A DNA stretch of 64,000 nt from an uncultured beta proteobacterium (GTDB taxonomy: Bacteria > Pseudomonadota > Gammaproteobacteria > Burkholderiales > SG8-41): positions 124,001 through 188,000 of the forward strand of contig CAISYC010000005.1 in the NCBI GenBank assembly GCA_903889565.1, given 5' to 3'. The notes beneath the pieces are model-generated. The model was not told the DNA's origin and searched no databases. It saw nothing but the letters and a program-made list of their open reading frames with translations. A program made the position numbers and the translations under genes. Of the stretch, positions 15,097 through 24,740 are shown piece after piece (position 1 is the first letter of the stretch; each line of letters starts with the position of its first letter).

Positions 15097-15866
15097 GTTC
15101 AAGCGGTTCGAAAACCAGGGGCTTGCTGTGGGTCGCCGCCGCCGCGCTGTTTGCGGCGGTGATGGTAATCGGCCTGCCCGTTCTTGCCAGACACACGCCT
15201 TGGCGAATGGAACGCTGGCTCGCCGGCGTGTTCGGTGGCGCGCCGGCGGCGCCAACGTGCAAGGGCCGTGGGCAAGCCGATTCATTCGCGCAGTTTCAGC
15301 GCGTGGTCAAACGCATCTACCCGCTCGACGCCGAAGACAATGCGCTGCCGATCACCATCGATGTGATTCCGGGCAAGACGGTCAACGCCTACGCCACGCT
15401 CGGCGGCCACATCTACGTCATCGACGGCCTGTTGCAGCAGGCCCGATCCGCCGAAGAGCTGGCCGGCGTGCTCGCGCACGAGATCGAACACGTGCGCAAC
15501 CGCCACATCATGCAGGGCGTGGCGGTGAATCTGCTGACGCTCGGTGCCTTTGCGGTCGCCATGCCCGGCGACCCGACCGCCGGTTCGCAGATCGCCTATC
15601 TGCTGCTGACCCTGAAATTCAGCCGCCAGCAGGAATATGAAGCCGACGAAGCGGGGCTGCGGCGGCTGCAGGCAGCACACGTCGATGCAGCGGGATTCCG
15701 GAATTTTTTCGAGCGCGCTGAAAAAATGGCCGCGCCGCCGCAAATCCTGTCGAACCATCCGCCCAGCGAAGCGCGCGCCGAACTGGCGGCGCGCTACCGC
15801 GGTTATGCCACCGAGCCGGTGTTGACCGACAACGAGTGGAAGACGCTGACCGCGATCTGCCAGTGA
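15093..15866 (+). CDS. M48-family metalloprotease
   Basis: A 257-aa membrane-anchored zinc peptidase. One N-terminal hydrophobic helix (residues 9-30) would place the catalytic part in the periplasm. The zinc site HEIEHVRNRH supplies two His and the catalytic Glu; the third ligand is the Glu in QEYEADEAGLRRL. Start is TTG at 15093, overlapping the stop of the YbjQ-repeat gene (TTGA), which implies coupled translation and a shared function such as membrane-protein quality control. The 149 bases that follow show no clear terminator. Confidence 0.88.
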   Translation: MSSSGSKTRGLLWVAAAALFAAVMVIGLPVLARHTPWRMERWLAGVFGGAPAAPTCKGRGQADSFAQFQRVVKRIYPLDAEDNALPITIDVIPGKTVNAYATLGGHIYVIDGLLQQARSAEELAGVLAHEIEHVRNRHIMQGVAVNLLTLGAFAVAMPGDPTAGSQIAYLLLTLKFSRQQEYEADEAGLRRLQAAHVDAAGFRNFFERAEKMAAPPQILSNHPPSEARAELAARYRGYATEPVLTDNEWKTLTAICQ

Positions 15867-16015
15867 GCCGCCGGCACACCGATGAAAACCCGCCTTAAAA
15901 CAAAATATCGGCGCGCCGCCCGCGCACGCCCGATGAACATGGCATCATTATCAGGCTGCGCCAGCCGCAGCGACGCCGGCGCGCCCGTTCCGGCACACCA
16001 ACTGGACCACAATCA

Positions 16016-16804
16016 ATGATCTGGCAGGACCTCCAGCGCATACGCGCCGAGTCACCGTTGATACTGAACATCACCAATTACGTGGTGATGAACACCACCG
16101 CCAACGCGCTGCTGGCGACCGGCGCTTCGCCGGTGATGGCGCATGCGATCGAGGAAATGGTCGAAATGACCGCTCATGCGAAAGTGCTGGTGATCAACAT
16201 CGGCACGCTGAGCGGGCCGTGGATTGCATCGATGCTGGAAGCCGGCCGCGAGGCGCGGCGGCGCGGCATTGCCATCGTGCTCGATCCGGTCGGCTGCGGC
16301 GCCACCCGATTCCGCACGCACACAGCGCAGACGCTGATCGACGAAATTCACCCGACCATCATTCGCGGCAATGCCTCCGAGATCAAGGCGCTGATCCGCG
16401 CCGGCGCCGGCGGCCGTGGTGTCGACAGCCTGCACACACCGGACGAAGCCGGCGAAGATGCGCGTGCGCTGGCGCGCGCCGCGCATTGTGTGGTTACAGT
16501 GAGCGGCGCGGTCGATCTGATCGTCGATGGCGAACGCGAAGCGCGCGTCGCCAACGGTGATCCGCTCATGAGCCGCGTCACCGGCATGGGCTGCACCGCC
16601 AGCGCGCTCACCGGCGCCTTTGCCGCCGTCAACGCGTCGGCATTCGACGCGGCGACCCGCGCCATGACGCTGATGGGCGTGGCGGGGGAAATCGCGGCGG
16701 AACGCGCTGCCGGACCGGGCAGTTTCCAGATGCATTTTCTCGATGTGCTGCACGGCATCGGCGAGGCCGATTTCGCGCAGCGCGTGAAGCCGCAGGCGCA
16801 CTGA
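16016..16804 (+). CDS. thiM: hydroxyethylthiazole kinase
   Basis: A 262-aa salvage enzyme that phosphorylates 4-methyl-5-(2-hydroxyethyl)thiazole for thiamine synthesis. Ribokinase-like signatures are clear: LILNITNYVVMNTTANALLA near the start, DPVGCGATRFRT, IRGNASEIKAL and the ATP-site loop GMGCTASALTGAFAA. Length matches the family (about 260). No thiE, thiD or TPP-riboswitch motif is visible in the 149 bases upstream, so regulation is not evident. It is followed after 15 bases by a sensor kinase, an unusual neighbour. Confidence 0.95.
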   Translation: MIWQDLQRIRAESPLILNITNYVVMNTTANALLATGASPVMAHAIEEMVEMTAHAKVLVINIGTLSGPWIASMLEAGREARRRGIAIVLDPVGCGATRFRTHTAQTLIDEIHPTIIRGNASEIKALIRAGAGGRGVDSLHTPDEAGEDARALARAAHCVVTVSGAVDLIVDGEREARVANGDPLMSRVTGMGCTASALTGAFAAVNASAFDAATRAMTLMGVAGEIAAERAAGPGSFQMHFLDVLHGIGEADFAQRVKPQAH

Positions 16805-16819
16805 CGGAGCGGGCAGACG

Positions 16820-18871
16820 ATGGATCCGCGCAGGCCGAACCATGACGGCAGTGACCGCAATGCGCGCAGCGCATCGGCGCAGCCGCATATCGACATGGAT
16901 TATCTGGTTGTTTTCAACGCCGCCTTCAACGGCATGGCGCTCACCGATTTCGATTCCGGCCGCATCATCGATGTAAACACCGCGTGGTTACACGGCACCG
17001 GCTTCGCCCGCGAGGCCGTGATCGGACGCACCGCCTACGAACTGGGCCTGTGGGCAAACCCGGATGACCGCGCAGCCTGTCTCGCCGGGCTGACGCAGCA
17101 CGGCCGCGTGTTGAATTTCGAAACCTGCCTGATGATGCGTGCGGTGGCGCTGCCGCACCTGATGTCGGCGGAAATCGTCACCATGCAGGGCGGCCGCTGC
17201 ATCCTCTGGGAATTCCGCAATATCGCCGAACACAAAAAAGCCGCGGCCGCGCTCGGTTTCATGGCCGCGATTGTAGACAATTCCGAAGACGCGATTGTCA
17301 GCCGCTCGCCTGAGCGCATCATTCTGACCTGGAACCGCGCCGCCGAGCGCCTGTTCGGCTATCGCGCCGAAGAAGTGATCGGCCGCCACATGTCGATGCT
17401 GATCCCGCCGGACCGCGTTGAGGAAACGCTGCACAGCATCCGGCGCCTCGACCGCAACGACCGCGTGATCGATTTCGAAACGGTGCGGCTGGCGAAAGAC
17501 GGCCGGCGGCTCGATGTCTCGGTCACCGCCTCGATGATTCGCGACGCCGATGGAGGGGCGTCTGCGGTAGCGCTGATTTTCCGCGACATCACCGAACGCA
17601 AGCGCAAGGCGGCGCTGATTCACCTGCTCGAAGCGGTCGCCCGCGCGACCAGTGAAGCAACCACCCCGGAAACCGGCCTGCGCGCCTGCCTGGAGCGCAT
17701 TTGCGAACACGGCCAATGGCAGCTCGGACATCTGGGCCTGTTTTCGCCCGGACAGCAAAAGGGCAGGATTCACCTCTCCTACTGGCACGGCGCCGACGAT
17801 GAAAATTTCCGCCAGTTCGTGCGGGAAACCGACGGGTCGTACCGCGGTAACGGCGGTGGACAGTTCCTCGGCAGGGCCATGTGCACGCAAAGCGCGCTTT
17901 GGGTAAACGATTTCAATGATGCGAAAATGATCGGCCGGCTGCGCAATATCGCAGGTTTCGGCATACGCTCGGGCTTTGTGCTGCCGGTTTTCGTTGATAA
18001 CGCGATCGCCGGTTTCCTCGAATTTTTCGCTACCGCGCCGCGCACGCCCGATGAGGAACTGCTGGCCGTTGCCAACAACATTGCCGGACAACTTGCGCGC
18101 CTGATCGAGCGCAGCCGCGCCGCCGACAACCTTGCCCGGCTCAACGCCGAGCTGGAAACGCGCGTCGCCCGCAGGACCGCAGAACTCGAAGCCGCCAACC
18201 GCGAGCTGAATTCATTCAGCTACACGATCGCCCACGACATGCGCGCGCCGGTGCGCGCCATCAACGGTTTCAGCGAACTCGTGCTGCAGGCCAACGCGGA
18301 AAAGCTCGATGAAAAATCCGTGCAGCAGCTGCGACGCGTCGTCGCCGGCAGCCGCCACCTGAGCCAGTTGATCGACGATCTGCTCAATCTCGCGCGGCTG
18401 TCGCGACAGGAGATGGCGCGCCGGCCGATCGATCTCAGCGAGGCCGCCGCCGCGGTGCTCAACACGCTGGCGGAAGCGCAGCCGGCGCGCGCGGTCGCCG
18501 TCGCCATCGAGCCCGCCATGATTGCCGATGGCGACCCCGGGTTGATGCGCGCCGCGCTTGAGAACCTGATCGGCAATGCCTGGAAATACACGGCGAAGGT
18601 GGCCCCCGCCCGCATCGAGATCGGCACTACGGTCGAACAGGGCACGACGGTCTACCGGATACGCGACAACGGGGCCGGCTTCGACATGAAATACGCGCAC
18701 AAACTGTTTGCGCCGTTCCAGCGCCTGCATCACGGCAACGAATTCGAAGGCACCGGCATCGGGCTGGCCACCGTGCGCAAAATCATCGAGCGCCACGGCG
18801 GAAGGATCTGGATCGACAGCGCCGTCAATGCCGGCACCACCGTCTCATTCACGCTCGGCGAGCCGGGCTGA
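16820..18871 (+). CDS. soluble PAS-PAS-GAF sensor histidine kinase
   Basis: A 683-aa kinase without membrane segments. Order: PAS domain 1 (about 25-135), PAS domain 2 (about 150-260, with RAAERLFGYRAEEVIGRHMSML and VALIFRDITERK), GAF-like domain (about 270-430), HisKA with the phosphoacceptor in TIAHDMRAPVRAI, and HATPase_c with ENLIGNAWKY, DNGAGFDMKYAHKLFAPFQ and GTGIGLATV. The Asn/Gly boxes are intact. The HisKA-to-HATPase part resembles phytochrome-type kinases, but no chromophore domain is seen. No response regulator is adjacent, so it is an orphan kinase. Confidence 0.92.
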   Translation: MDPRRPNHDGSDRNARSASAQPHIDMDYLVVFNAAFNGMALTDFDSGRIIDVNTAWLHGTGFAREAVIGRTAYELGLWANPDDRAACLAGLTQHGRVLNFETCLMMRAVALPHLMSAEIVTMQGGRCILWEFRNIAEHKKAAAALGFMAAIVDNSEDAIVSRSPERIILTWNRAAERLFGYRAEEVIGRHMSMLIPPDRVEETLHSIRRLDRNDRVIDFETVRLAKDGRRLDVSVTASMIRDADGGASAVALIFRDITERKRKAALIHLLEAVARATSEATTPETGLRACLERICEHGQWQLGHLGLFSPGQQKGRIHLSYWHGADDENFRQFVRETDGSYRGNGGGQFLGRAMCTQSALWVNDFNDAKMIGRLRNIAGFGIRSGFVLPVFVDNAIAGFLEFFATAPRTPDEELLAVANNIAGQLARLIERSRAADNLARLNAELETRVARRTAELEAANRELNSFSYTIAHDMRAPVRAINGFSELVLQANAEKLDEKSVQQLRRVVAGSRHLSQLIDDLLNLARLSRQEMARRPIDLSEAAAAVLNTLAEAQPARAVAVAIEPAMIADGDPGLMRAALENLIGNAWKYTAKVAPARIEIGTTVEQGTTVYRIRDNGAGFDMKYAHKLFAPFQRLHHGNEFEGTGIGLATVRKIIERHGGRIWIDSAVNAGTTVSFTLGEPG

Positions 18872-18874
18872 CAC

Positions 18875-19507
18875 TTAACGCAGACCCGGAAACAATTCGA
18901 GCACGCCCCCGGCAAAAATCTCGACCGCGACCGCGGCCAGCAGCAGCCCCATGATACGTATGGCGATATTCACGCCAGTGGTGCCCAGCCAGCGGCTGAC
19001 CGGTGCGGCCACGCGCAGCGCCAGCCACGTCACCAGCGCCACCAGCAGGCAGCACAACACGATCAACGCCGTGTGCAGCAGCGAAACCTGCGCGGTGGCG
19101 TAGATAATGGTGGTGGAAATCGCGCCGGGACCCGACAGCAGCGGAATCGCCATCGGCACCACCGCGATGCTGTCCTTGTCGGCCGCCTCCGCCGCTTCTT
19201 CGCGGGTCTGCTTCTCGCCGCTCGGCGCGGCATGCATCATCGAGATCGCCATCAGCAGAATCAGAATCGCGCCGCCGACCTTGAATGACGCAATCGAAAT
19301 GCCGAAGAAGGCGAGCAGATGCTGTCCGGCAACCGCCGAGAGGACGAGCACGATGCCGACCGCGAGACTGGCCACGCGCGCGATGCGTTTGCGCTCGGCA
19401 TCGCTTTCACCCGCGGTCATGCTGACAAACAGCGGCACCGTGCCCAGCGGGTTGACGATCACCAGCAGCGCGAGAAAAAACTTGGTGTATTCGGCCCAGT
19501 CGTGCAT
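18875..19507 (-). CDS. MarC-family integral membrane protein
   Basis: A 210-aa protein with six hydrophobic helices and family signatures ALLVIVNPLGTVPLFVSMT near the N-terminus, GGAILILLMAISMM and PLLSGPGAISTTI. MarC/UPF0056 proteins are inner-membrane proteins of unproven activity; an earlier role in antibiotic resistance was withdrawn. It ends four bases from the convergent kinase gene. Confidence 0.92.
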   Translation of the reverse strand: MHDWAEYTKFFLALLVIVNPLGTVPLFVSMTAGESDAERKRIARVASLAVGIVLVLSAVAGQHLLAFFGISIASFKVGGAILILLMAISMMHAAPSGEKQTREEAAEAADKDSIAVVPMAIPLLSGPGAISTTIIYATAQVSLLHTALIVLCCLLVALVTWLALRVAAPVSRWLGTTGVNIAIRIMGLLLAAVAVEIFAGGVLELFPGLR

Positions 19508-19562
19508 GCATCACCCGTTGCCAATGTACGGCGAGCTTAGTGTATTTTTACGACCGCCGCGT

Positions 19563-20333
19563 TTAATTCGCACTGATCACGCCGCGGCGATTCTTCTCCT
19601 CTTCCTGAATCGCCGTCAGCATTTTGGCGTCGGGGTCGCGCCAGCGCGCGCCGGCGGCGCGCGCCATGTAGGCGACGCCGCGCGCGAATTCAGGCAGCGC
19701 AAGATTGTCGCGGCCGCCGCGCGGCGGCATCGCCCGCAAGCCCAGCCACGCCTGCGCAGTAACGGCGGGCTGGCCGCCCTCGAGCCGCGGCTGCCACGCC
19801 AGCCGGTCGCCGAAGCGCGGCGCATTGGCAACGCCGCGCGCATGGCAGGCCGCGCACGCCTCGCGATAGACCTGCGCGCCGCCGCGGTCTTTGCCGGCCG
19901 CCTGTGCGCCGGGTCCGCAATCGCGCGCATTGATGCCGGCGCGCCGCAGGCGTTCTTCAAGCGCGATTGACGCCAAGAGCGCCGCATCCGGATCGGGCCA
20001 GAGAGCACCTGCCGCGCGTGCCATGAATGCGGCGGCGCGCGAAAATTCCTCGAGCGACAAATCGTCGCGCCCGGCGCGCGGCGGCATCGCGCGCACGCCG
20101 ACCCAGGCATGCGCGGTCACCACCGCCTGGCCCTCGGCAATCAGCGGCCGCCACGCTTTCGCGTTGCCGAATTCAGGCGCATGGGCGATGCCGGCGGCGT
20201 GACAGGCGGCGCAGATTTCGGCGTAGACCTGTTCGCCGGTGCGCGCTGGCTGTGCCGGCGCAGGCGCGACAACCGAACCCCACAGCAGGATGCCGACGGA
20301 GCACAACCGCAAAGCCTGTCGCCGCGCCGTCAT
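19563..20333 (-). CDS. diheme c-type cytochrome made of two duplicated c5-like modules
   Basis: A 256-aa exported cytochrome. After a signal peptide ending near APAQPART there are two modules, each with a CAACH heme site and a shared block (AWxPxxxxGQxxVTAxAWxGxRAMPPRxGRDxLxxxEFxRxxxxMARAAG) that supplies the Met axial ligand in RAMPPR. The close repeat shows a recent internal duplication. CAACHAAG and c5-like order fit small electron carriers to oxidases. It is divergent from the ubiUVT operon across an FNR-like box that might serve both. Confidence 0.88.
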   Translation of the reverse strand: MTARRQALRLCSVGILLWGSVVAPAPAQPARTGEQVYAEICAACHAAGIAHAPEFGNAKAWRPLIAEGQAVVTAHAWVGVRAMPPRAGRDDLSLEEFSRAAAFMARAAGALWPDPDAALLASIALEERLRRAGINARDCGPGAQAAGKDRGGAQVYREACAACHARGVANAPRFGDRLAWQPRLEGGQPAVTAQAWLGLRAMPPRGGRDNLALPEFARGVAYMARAAGARWRDPDAKMLTAIQEEEKNRRGVISAN

Positions 20334-20431
20334 TGCGCGCTCCTCCAGCGTTTTTCTGATTGACTGGCAGTCATTTAACCAGATTCGCTGCGGCTTGTGC
20401 GCCGGGCCCGGGCTTGAAAAGCCGCGTCGCT

Positions 20432-20472
20432 TTGACCCACGTCAAGATGCGGCGCACGGCGGTTGCTAGCCT
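20432..20472 (+). promoter_or_regulatory. FNR-like box and promoter of ubiUVT
   Basis: TTGACCCACGTCAA (20432-20445) matches TTGAT-N4-ATCAA at eight of ten fixed positions and is itself a perfect inverted repeat (TTGAC/GTCAA). A -10-like TAGCCT at 20467-20472 places the start near 20480, about 41 bases from the box centre, as in class II activation. UbiUVT make ubiquinone without oxygen and depend on FNR in E. coli, so this regulation is expected. Confidence 0.65.
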
Positions 20473-20499
20473 AGTCAAACCCTGTTCCGGACCGCTGCG

Positions 20500-21513
20500 A
20501 TGCCGTCGAATCGATTGCCAGATCTGGTCTGCCCGGCGGGCAGCCTGCCCGCATTGAAAAGCGCCGTTGATAACGGCGCCGACGCGGTCTATCTCGGCTT
20601 CAAGAACAACACCAACGCGCGCAATTTTGCCGGGCTCAACTTCGATGAGAAAGCGCTGGTCGATGGCATCCGCTACGCGCATGACCGAAAAAAAGGCGTG
20701 CTGCTGGCGATCAACACCTTTCCGCAGGCCGGACGCACCGCCGACTGGCAACGCGCGGTCGATGCCGCCGCCGATCTCGGCGTTGACGCGGTGATCATGG
20801 CCGATCTCGGTCTGCTCGATTACGCCAACCGCCGCCATCCGGGTCTTCGTTTGCATCTCTCGGTGCAGGGTTCGGCGACCAATTTCGCGGCGGTCAATCT
20901 CGCGCACCAGGAATTCGGCATCCGCCGCGCGGTATTGCCGCGCGTGCTGACGCTCGGCCAGGTCGAGCATGTGATCCAGAACACGCCGGTGGAAATCGAA
21001 GTCTTCGGCTACGGCAGCCTGTGCGTGATGAACGAGGGCCGCTGCTGGCTGTCTTCGTACGCCTGCGGCGAATCGCCGAACACCGTCGGCGCCTGCTCGC
21101 CGGCGAAATTCGTCGAATGGAAAAAGAAACCCGGCGTGATGGAAACGCGTTTGAACGGCATTTTGATCGACAGCCGCGGCGACACCGAATCGGCCGGCTA
21201 CCCGACGCTGTGCAAGGGCCGCTACGAGGTCAACGGCAATACCTATTACGCGATCGAGGAGCCGACCAGCCTCAACGTGCTGTCGATCCTGCCGGATATC
21301 GTCAACATCGGCGTGCGCGCGATCAAGGTCGAGGGCCGCCAGCGCAGTCCGACCTATGTCGCACAGGTCACGCGCACCCTGCGCGCCGCGCTCGACAGCC
21401 TCGCCGCCGGCGCCGAGCGCTATGAGGTGCGGCAGGAATGGCAATCGCAACTGACGCGCCTCTCGGAAGGCAATCAGGCCACCCTCGGCGCCTACAGCCG
21501 GCCATGGCGCTGA
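20500..21513 (+). CDS. ubiU: UbiU, O2-independent ubiquinone hydroxylation protein (U32 family)
   Basis: A 337-aa member of the U32 peptidase-like family. With UbiV it forms the complex that hydroxylates the ubiquinone ring in anaerobic conditions using prephenate as oxygen donor. It begins [28 protein letters not shown], the family N-terminus, and carries the cysteine set expected to hold a 4Fe-4S cluster ([21 protein letters not shown] and TLCKGRYEV). The gene is followed by ubiV after 10 bases and by ubiT, the complete anaerobic set, and is preceded by an FNR-like box. Confidence 0.95.
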   Translation: MPSNRLPDLVCPAGSLPALKSAVDNGADAVYLGFKNNTNARNFAGLNFDEKALVDGIRYAHDRKKGVLLAINTFPQAGRTADWQRAVDAAADLGVDAVIMADLGLLDYANRRHPGLRLHLSVQGSATNFAAVNLAHQEFGIRRAVLPRVLTLGQVEHVIQNTPVEIEVFGYGSLCVMNEGRCWLSSYACGESPNTVGACSPAKFVEWKKKPGVMETRLNGILIDSRGDTESAGYPTLCKGRYEVNGNTYYAIEEPTSLNVLSILPDIVNIGVRAIKVEGRQRSPTYVAQVTRTLRAALDSLAAGAERYEVRQEWQSQLTRLSEGNQATLGAYSRPWR

Positions 21514-21523
21514 ACGGGCACCC

Positions 21524-22459
21524 ATGAAAATCGCGCTCGGACCGCTGCTGTTCTTCTGGCCCAAGGCCGAGGTCACTGCGTTTTACGCAGGGATCGCGCG
21601 CAATCCCGCGCTCGATATCGTCTACCTCGGCGAAGTCGTGTGCGCTCGACGACGCGAAATGCGCGTCAATGACTGGCTCGAAATCGGCAGCACGCTCGCC
21701 GCCGCCGGCAAGGAGGTCGTGCTGTCCACGCGCGCGCTGATCGAATCGCCGGCCGATCTGCGCGAACTGCATCATGTGATTGACGGCGCCGCCGGCATAC
21801 CCGGCTGCCTGATCGAAGCCAACGATCTCGGCGCGGTCAATCTGGTCAAGCGCTCGCGGCCGTTCGTCGCCGGGCCGCATCTGAACATCTATAACGAGGC
21901 CACGCTCGCCTTCTTTCACAGTCTGGGCGCGGTGCGCTGGGTGCCGCCGCTCGAAGCCGACGCCGGATTGATCGGCACGCTGCACGCCGCGCGCCCCGCC
22001 GGCATGCAGACCGAAGTGTTCGCGCACGGCCGCCTGCCGCTGGCGTTTTCGGCGCGCTGCTTTACCGCGCGGCATTACAACCTCACCAAGGACGACTGCC
22101 GGTTCAAGTGCATCGAGCACCGCGACGGTCTCACGCTGAACACGCGCGAACAGCAGCCCTTTCTCGCTATCAACGGCATTCAGACGATGTCGGCGCAGTC
22201 CTGCAATCTCCTTGAACATGTCGCGGAGATCGAGGCGCTGAACATCGACATCATTCGTTTGAGTCCGCAGGCCCAATACATGGAAGAAATCATCGCCGCC
22301 TACGATGCTGCGCGCCGCGGCCGGTCGCATCAGGGATCACGCGACGCCTGGGACGCCAACGGCTTCGTCGATGGCTACTGGCGCGGCAAACCCGGCATCG
22401 TCGCCTGCGATGTGCCGGCACTCGCGCCGATGCCGGCGCAACGCGCCGCCGCCGGCTGA
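21524..22459 (+). CDS. ubiV: UbiV, O2-independent ubiquinone hydroxylation protein (U32 family)
   Basis: A 311-aa partner of UbiU. It starts [21 protein letters not shown] and contains the UbiV signature [22 protein letters not shown], three cysteines of its 4Fe-4S site, with a fourth in [10 protein letters not shown]. The C-terminus is typical ([10 protein letters not shown]). It probably works as a UbiU-UbiV heterodimer at the inner face of the membrane together with UbiT. Encoded 10 bases after ubiU and 9 bases before ubiT. Confidence 0.95.
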   Translation: MKIALGPLLFFWPKAEVTAFYAGIARNPALDIVYLGEVVCARRREMRVNDWLEIGSTLAAAGKEVVLSTRALIESPADLRELHHVIDGAAGIPGCLIEANDLGAVNLVKRSRPFVAGPHLNIYNEATLAFFHSLGAVRWVPPLEADAGLIGTLHAARPAGMQTEVFAHGRLPLAFSARCFTARHYNLTKDDCRFKCIEHRDGLTLNTREQQPFLAINGIQTMSAQSCNLLEHVAEIEALNIDIIRLSPQAQYMEEIIAAYDAARRGRSHQGSRDAWDANGFVDGYWRGKPGIVACDVPALAPMPAQRAAAG

Positions 22460-22468
22460 AAGGCGCCG

Positions 22469-22894
22469 ATGATTCCGCGTTTTCAATTACCGGCTTTTTT
22501 CGCGCGCGCAGGCCGCTTGTTTCCGCAATGGCCGCATGCCGCGGGGCTCGCGTTAGCGCTGAATGCCGCCATCGCGGCGCGGCTGCTGCCGGCCGACAGC
22601 CTCGCACTGCTCGAAGGCCGCTCATTTCTGGTGGTGGTGAACGACGCCGGCACCCGCGCCGCTTTCACCTACGGCGGCGGCAGCTTCCGCCCCTTGCTGA
22701 ATTTCCGCAGCGAGCCCGATTTGACCTTCCGCGCGAACCTGTCGGCCTTCCTGCGCCTGCTTGCGCGCGAAGAAGATCCCGACACCCTGTTCTTCAATCG
22801 CGAACTGTCGATCGAGGGCGACACCGAACTCGGTCTGGTGGTCAAAAACATGCTCGAAGCGATCGAGCTGCCGAAACTGCCGAAGTTCTCCTGA
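22469..22894 (+). CDS. ubiT: UbiT, SCP2-domain lipid carrier for anaerobic ubiquinone synthesis
   Basis: A 141-aa protein with one SCP2 sterol-carrier domain (about residues 30-130: ALNAAIAARLLPADSLALLEGRSFLVVVND, then DPDTLFFNRELSIEGDTELG). UbiT binds isoprenoid ubiquinone intermediates and is the anaerobic counterpart of UbiJ. It closes the ubiU-ubiV-ubiT operon. The gene ends about 100 bases before cbpA, which has its own promoter-like sequence. Confidence 0.93.
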   Translation: MIPRFQLPAFFARAGRLFPQWPHAAGLALALNAAIAARLLPADSLALLEGRSFLVVVNDAGTRAAFTYGGGSFRPLLNFRSEPDLTFRANLSAFLRLLAREEDPDTLFFNRELSIEGDTELGLVVKNMLEAIELPKLPKFS

Positions 22895-22909
22895 AGTTCC
22901 GGCGGTGTC

Positions 22910-22939
22910 TTGTTTCGGCGCAATCCGGCCACATATATA
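22910..22939 (+). promoter_or_regulatory. probable promoter of cbpA
   Basis: TTGTTT (22910-22915) and TATATA (22934-22939) are separated by 18 bases, and the cbpA ATG follows at 22992. The -10 is A/T-rich in a G/C-rich surrounding. No sigma-32 consensus is obvious. Confidence 0.45.
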
Positions 22940-22991
22940 ACAACGCACAGTTGCGCCGGCACAGCCGTGCGCGGGGCGGAGACCATAAGCG

Positions 22992-23927
22992 ATGAAATAC
23001 AAGGACTATTACGAGGTTCTCGGCGTCGAGAGAACCGCCAGCGCCGAGGATATCAAGAAGGCGTACCGCAAACTCGCGCATAAATTTCATCCCGACGTTT
23101 CGAAAGAGAAAAACGCCAAGGAAAAATTCCAGGAACTCGGCGAAGCCTACGAAACCCTGAAAAGCCCGGAAAAGCGCGCGGCCTACGACCAGCTCGGCAG
23201 CGGTTTCAAGCCGGGCCAGGATTTCCGCCCGCCGCCCGATTGGGAGCAGCAATTCGGCGGCGGCGGGCAGTCCTTCGACGAGGCCGATCTCGCCGATCTG
23301 TTTGCGGGTCTGTCGGGTCGCCGCCCCGGCGGACGCTTTCCGATGCCCGGTCAGGACTTCGAGGTGGCCGCGCCCATCACGCTCGAACAGGCGGCGCACG
23401 GCACCGAGATCGAACTCAATCTCAGCGTGACCGAACATGACGCTGCGGGCGTGCCGCGCCGGGTGCCGCATGCGCTGCGCGTGCGCGTGCCCAAAGGCGC
23501 CAGCGACGGTCAGCGCCTGCGTATTCCGGGCAAGGGCGGCAAGGGTTTTGACGGCGGTCGCGACGGCGACCTCTATCTGAATATTTCGCTCAAGCCGCAC
23601 CGCCTGTTCCGCGCCGACGGCCACGACCTTTATGTCGATCTGCCGCTGGCGCCGTGGGAAGCGGTGCTCGGCGCGAGTGTCGAAGTGCCGACCCTCGAGG
23701 GTGCGGTGCGCCTGAAGGTGCCGGCGGGCACCAAAGCCGGACAAAAACTCCGCCTGTCAAAACGCGGCCTGCCGAAACGCGACGGCGAGGGCGATCTCTA
23801 TGCCGTCGTGCAAATCGCAGTGCCGGCGGCACCGACGGCGCGGGAGCGCGAACTGTTCGAACAACTGGCCAAAGCGTCGCAGTTCGACCCGCGCGCGCAC
23901 TTCGGCGGCAGCAAGGAGACCGCGTGA
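22992..23927 (+). CDS. cbpA: CbpA-type DnaJ co-chaperone
   Basis: A 311-aa Hsp40. The J domain (residues 2-70) carries the HPD motif (HKFHPDVSK) needed to stimulate DnaK. A Gly/Phe-rich linker follows, then two C-terminal substrate-binding domains ([38 protein letters not shown]). No zinc-finger CxxCxGxG repeats are present, which separates CbpA from DnaJ. The stop overlaps the start of the modulator gene cbpM, as in many cbpAM operons. Confidence 0.93.
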   Translation: MKYKDYYEVLGVERTASAEDIKKAYRKLAHKFHPDVSKEKNAKEKFQELGEAYETLKSPEKRAAYDQLGSGFKPGQDFRPPPDWEQQFGGGGQSFDEADLADLFAGLSGRRPGGRFPMPGQDFEVAAPITLEQAAHGTEIELNLSVTEHDAAGVPRRVPHALRVRVPKGASDGQRLRIPGKGGKGFDGGRDGDLYLNISLKPHRLFRADGHDLYVDLPLAPWEAVLGASVEVPTLEGAVRLKVPAGTKAGQKLRLSKRGLPKRDGEGDLYAVVQIAVPAAPTARERELFEQLAKASQFDPRAHFGGSKETA

Positions 23928-24229
23928 TGAAAATCGAAATCACCGAAGCGCTGTGGCTGGACGCCCAGCAACCGCTTACACTGGCCGAATTGACCGAACG
24001 CTCGGGGCTGCCGCAGGACCTGCTGCGGCAGTTGATCGAACTCGACGCGCTGCCGGCAACTTTTGATGCCGTCTGTTTGGAAGCGGCGCGCACCGCGCGA
24101 CGTTTGCATCGGGATCTCGAACTCGATGCCGGTGCGCTGGCGGTGGTGCTGCAGCTGCTCTCCCGCGTGCACGCGCTCGAAGACGAATTGCGCGCGCTGC
24201 AGGCGCAACTGCCGCGGCATCTGTTTTAG
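23927..24229 (+). CDS. cbpM: CbpM, modulator of CbpA
   Basis: A 100-aa MerR-like helical protein starting [29 protein letters not shown]. CbpM binds the J domain of CbpA and inhibits it. The start was placed at ATG 23927, which overlaps the cbpA stop by one base (TGATG) and gives the usual length. The frame stays open upstream, but a longer start would lie inside cbpA. Followed after three bases by a thioredoxin gene. Confidence 0.9.
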   Translation: MKIEITEALWLDAQQPLTLAELTERSGLPQDLLRQLIELDALPATFDAVCLEAARTARRLHRDLELDAGALAVVLQLLSRVHALEDELRALQAQLPRHLF

Positions 24230-24232
24230 CGT

Positions 24233-24673
24233 ATGGAATCGCTGCATGTCGTCTGCCCGCATTGCCTCAGCACCAACCGCGTGCTGCGCGCGCGCCTCGA
24301 ATCGGCGCCGCGCTGCGGCAGTTGCAAGGAAGCACTGCTGCCGACCTACCCGATCGAACTAACCACCGCGGGCTTCGATCGCCATGTCGCGTCCGACGAT
24401 CTGCCCTTGATCGTCGATTTCTGGGCAGCGTGGTGCGCGCCCTGCCGCATGATGGCGCCGGCCTTCACGCAAGCGGCGGCCCAACTCAAATTGAAAGCGC
24501 GCCTGGCCAAGCTCGACACCGAGGCTGAACCAGACATTGCCGGGCGTTACGGCATCCGCAGCATTCCGACCCTGATTGCCTTCAGCAACGGTCGCGAAAT
24601 CGCGCGCCAGTCAGGCGCGCTTGACCTCGCCAGTCTGCTCAGCTGGATCAGTACGCACGTGAGCGATCTGTAA
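24233..24673 (+). CDS. trxC: thioredoxin 2 (TrxC) with N-terminal zinc ribbon
   Basis: A 146-aa thioredoxin. Two CxxC pairs in the first 33 residues (CPHC at 6-9, CGSC near 29-32) form the zinc site that marks TrxC. The thioredoxin domain follows with the active site WCAPC, where Ala replaces the usual Gly of WCGPC, and the cis-Pro in SIPTLIAF. It reduces protein disulfides under oxidative stress in the cytoplasm. It is last gene of the cbpA-cbpM-trxC group, a sensible stress unit. Confidence 0.92.
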   Translation: MESLHVVCPHCLSTNRVLRARLESAPRCGSCKEALLPTYPIELTTAGFDRHVASDDLPLIVDFWAAWCAPCRMMAPAFTQAAAQLKLKARLAKLDTEAEPDIAGRYGIRSIPTLIAFSNGREIARQSGALDLASLLSWISTHVSDL

Positions 24674-24740
24674 GCTGCGTGGTACCGTGCGGTGCGCCGC
24701 ACAATAGACAGCCGGCGCGCGCTCAAGCAAACTCGGGAGC

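Noticed and set aside
15867..16015. TPP riboswitch upstream of thiM
   Set aside because: The conserved CTGAGA and ACC-TGAT elements are not present in the 149-base gap.
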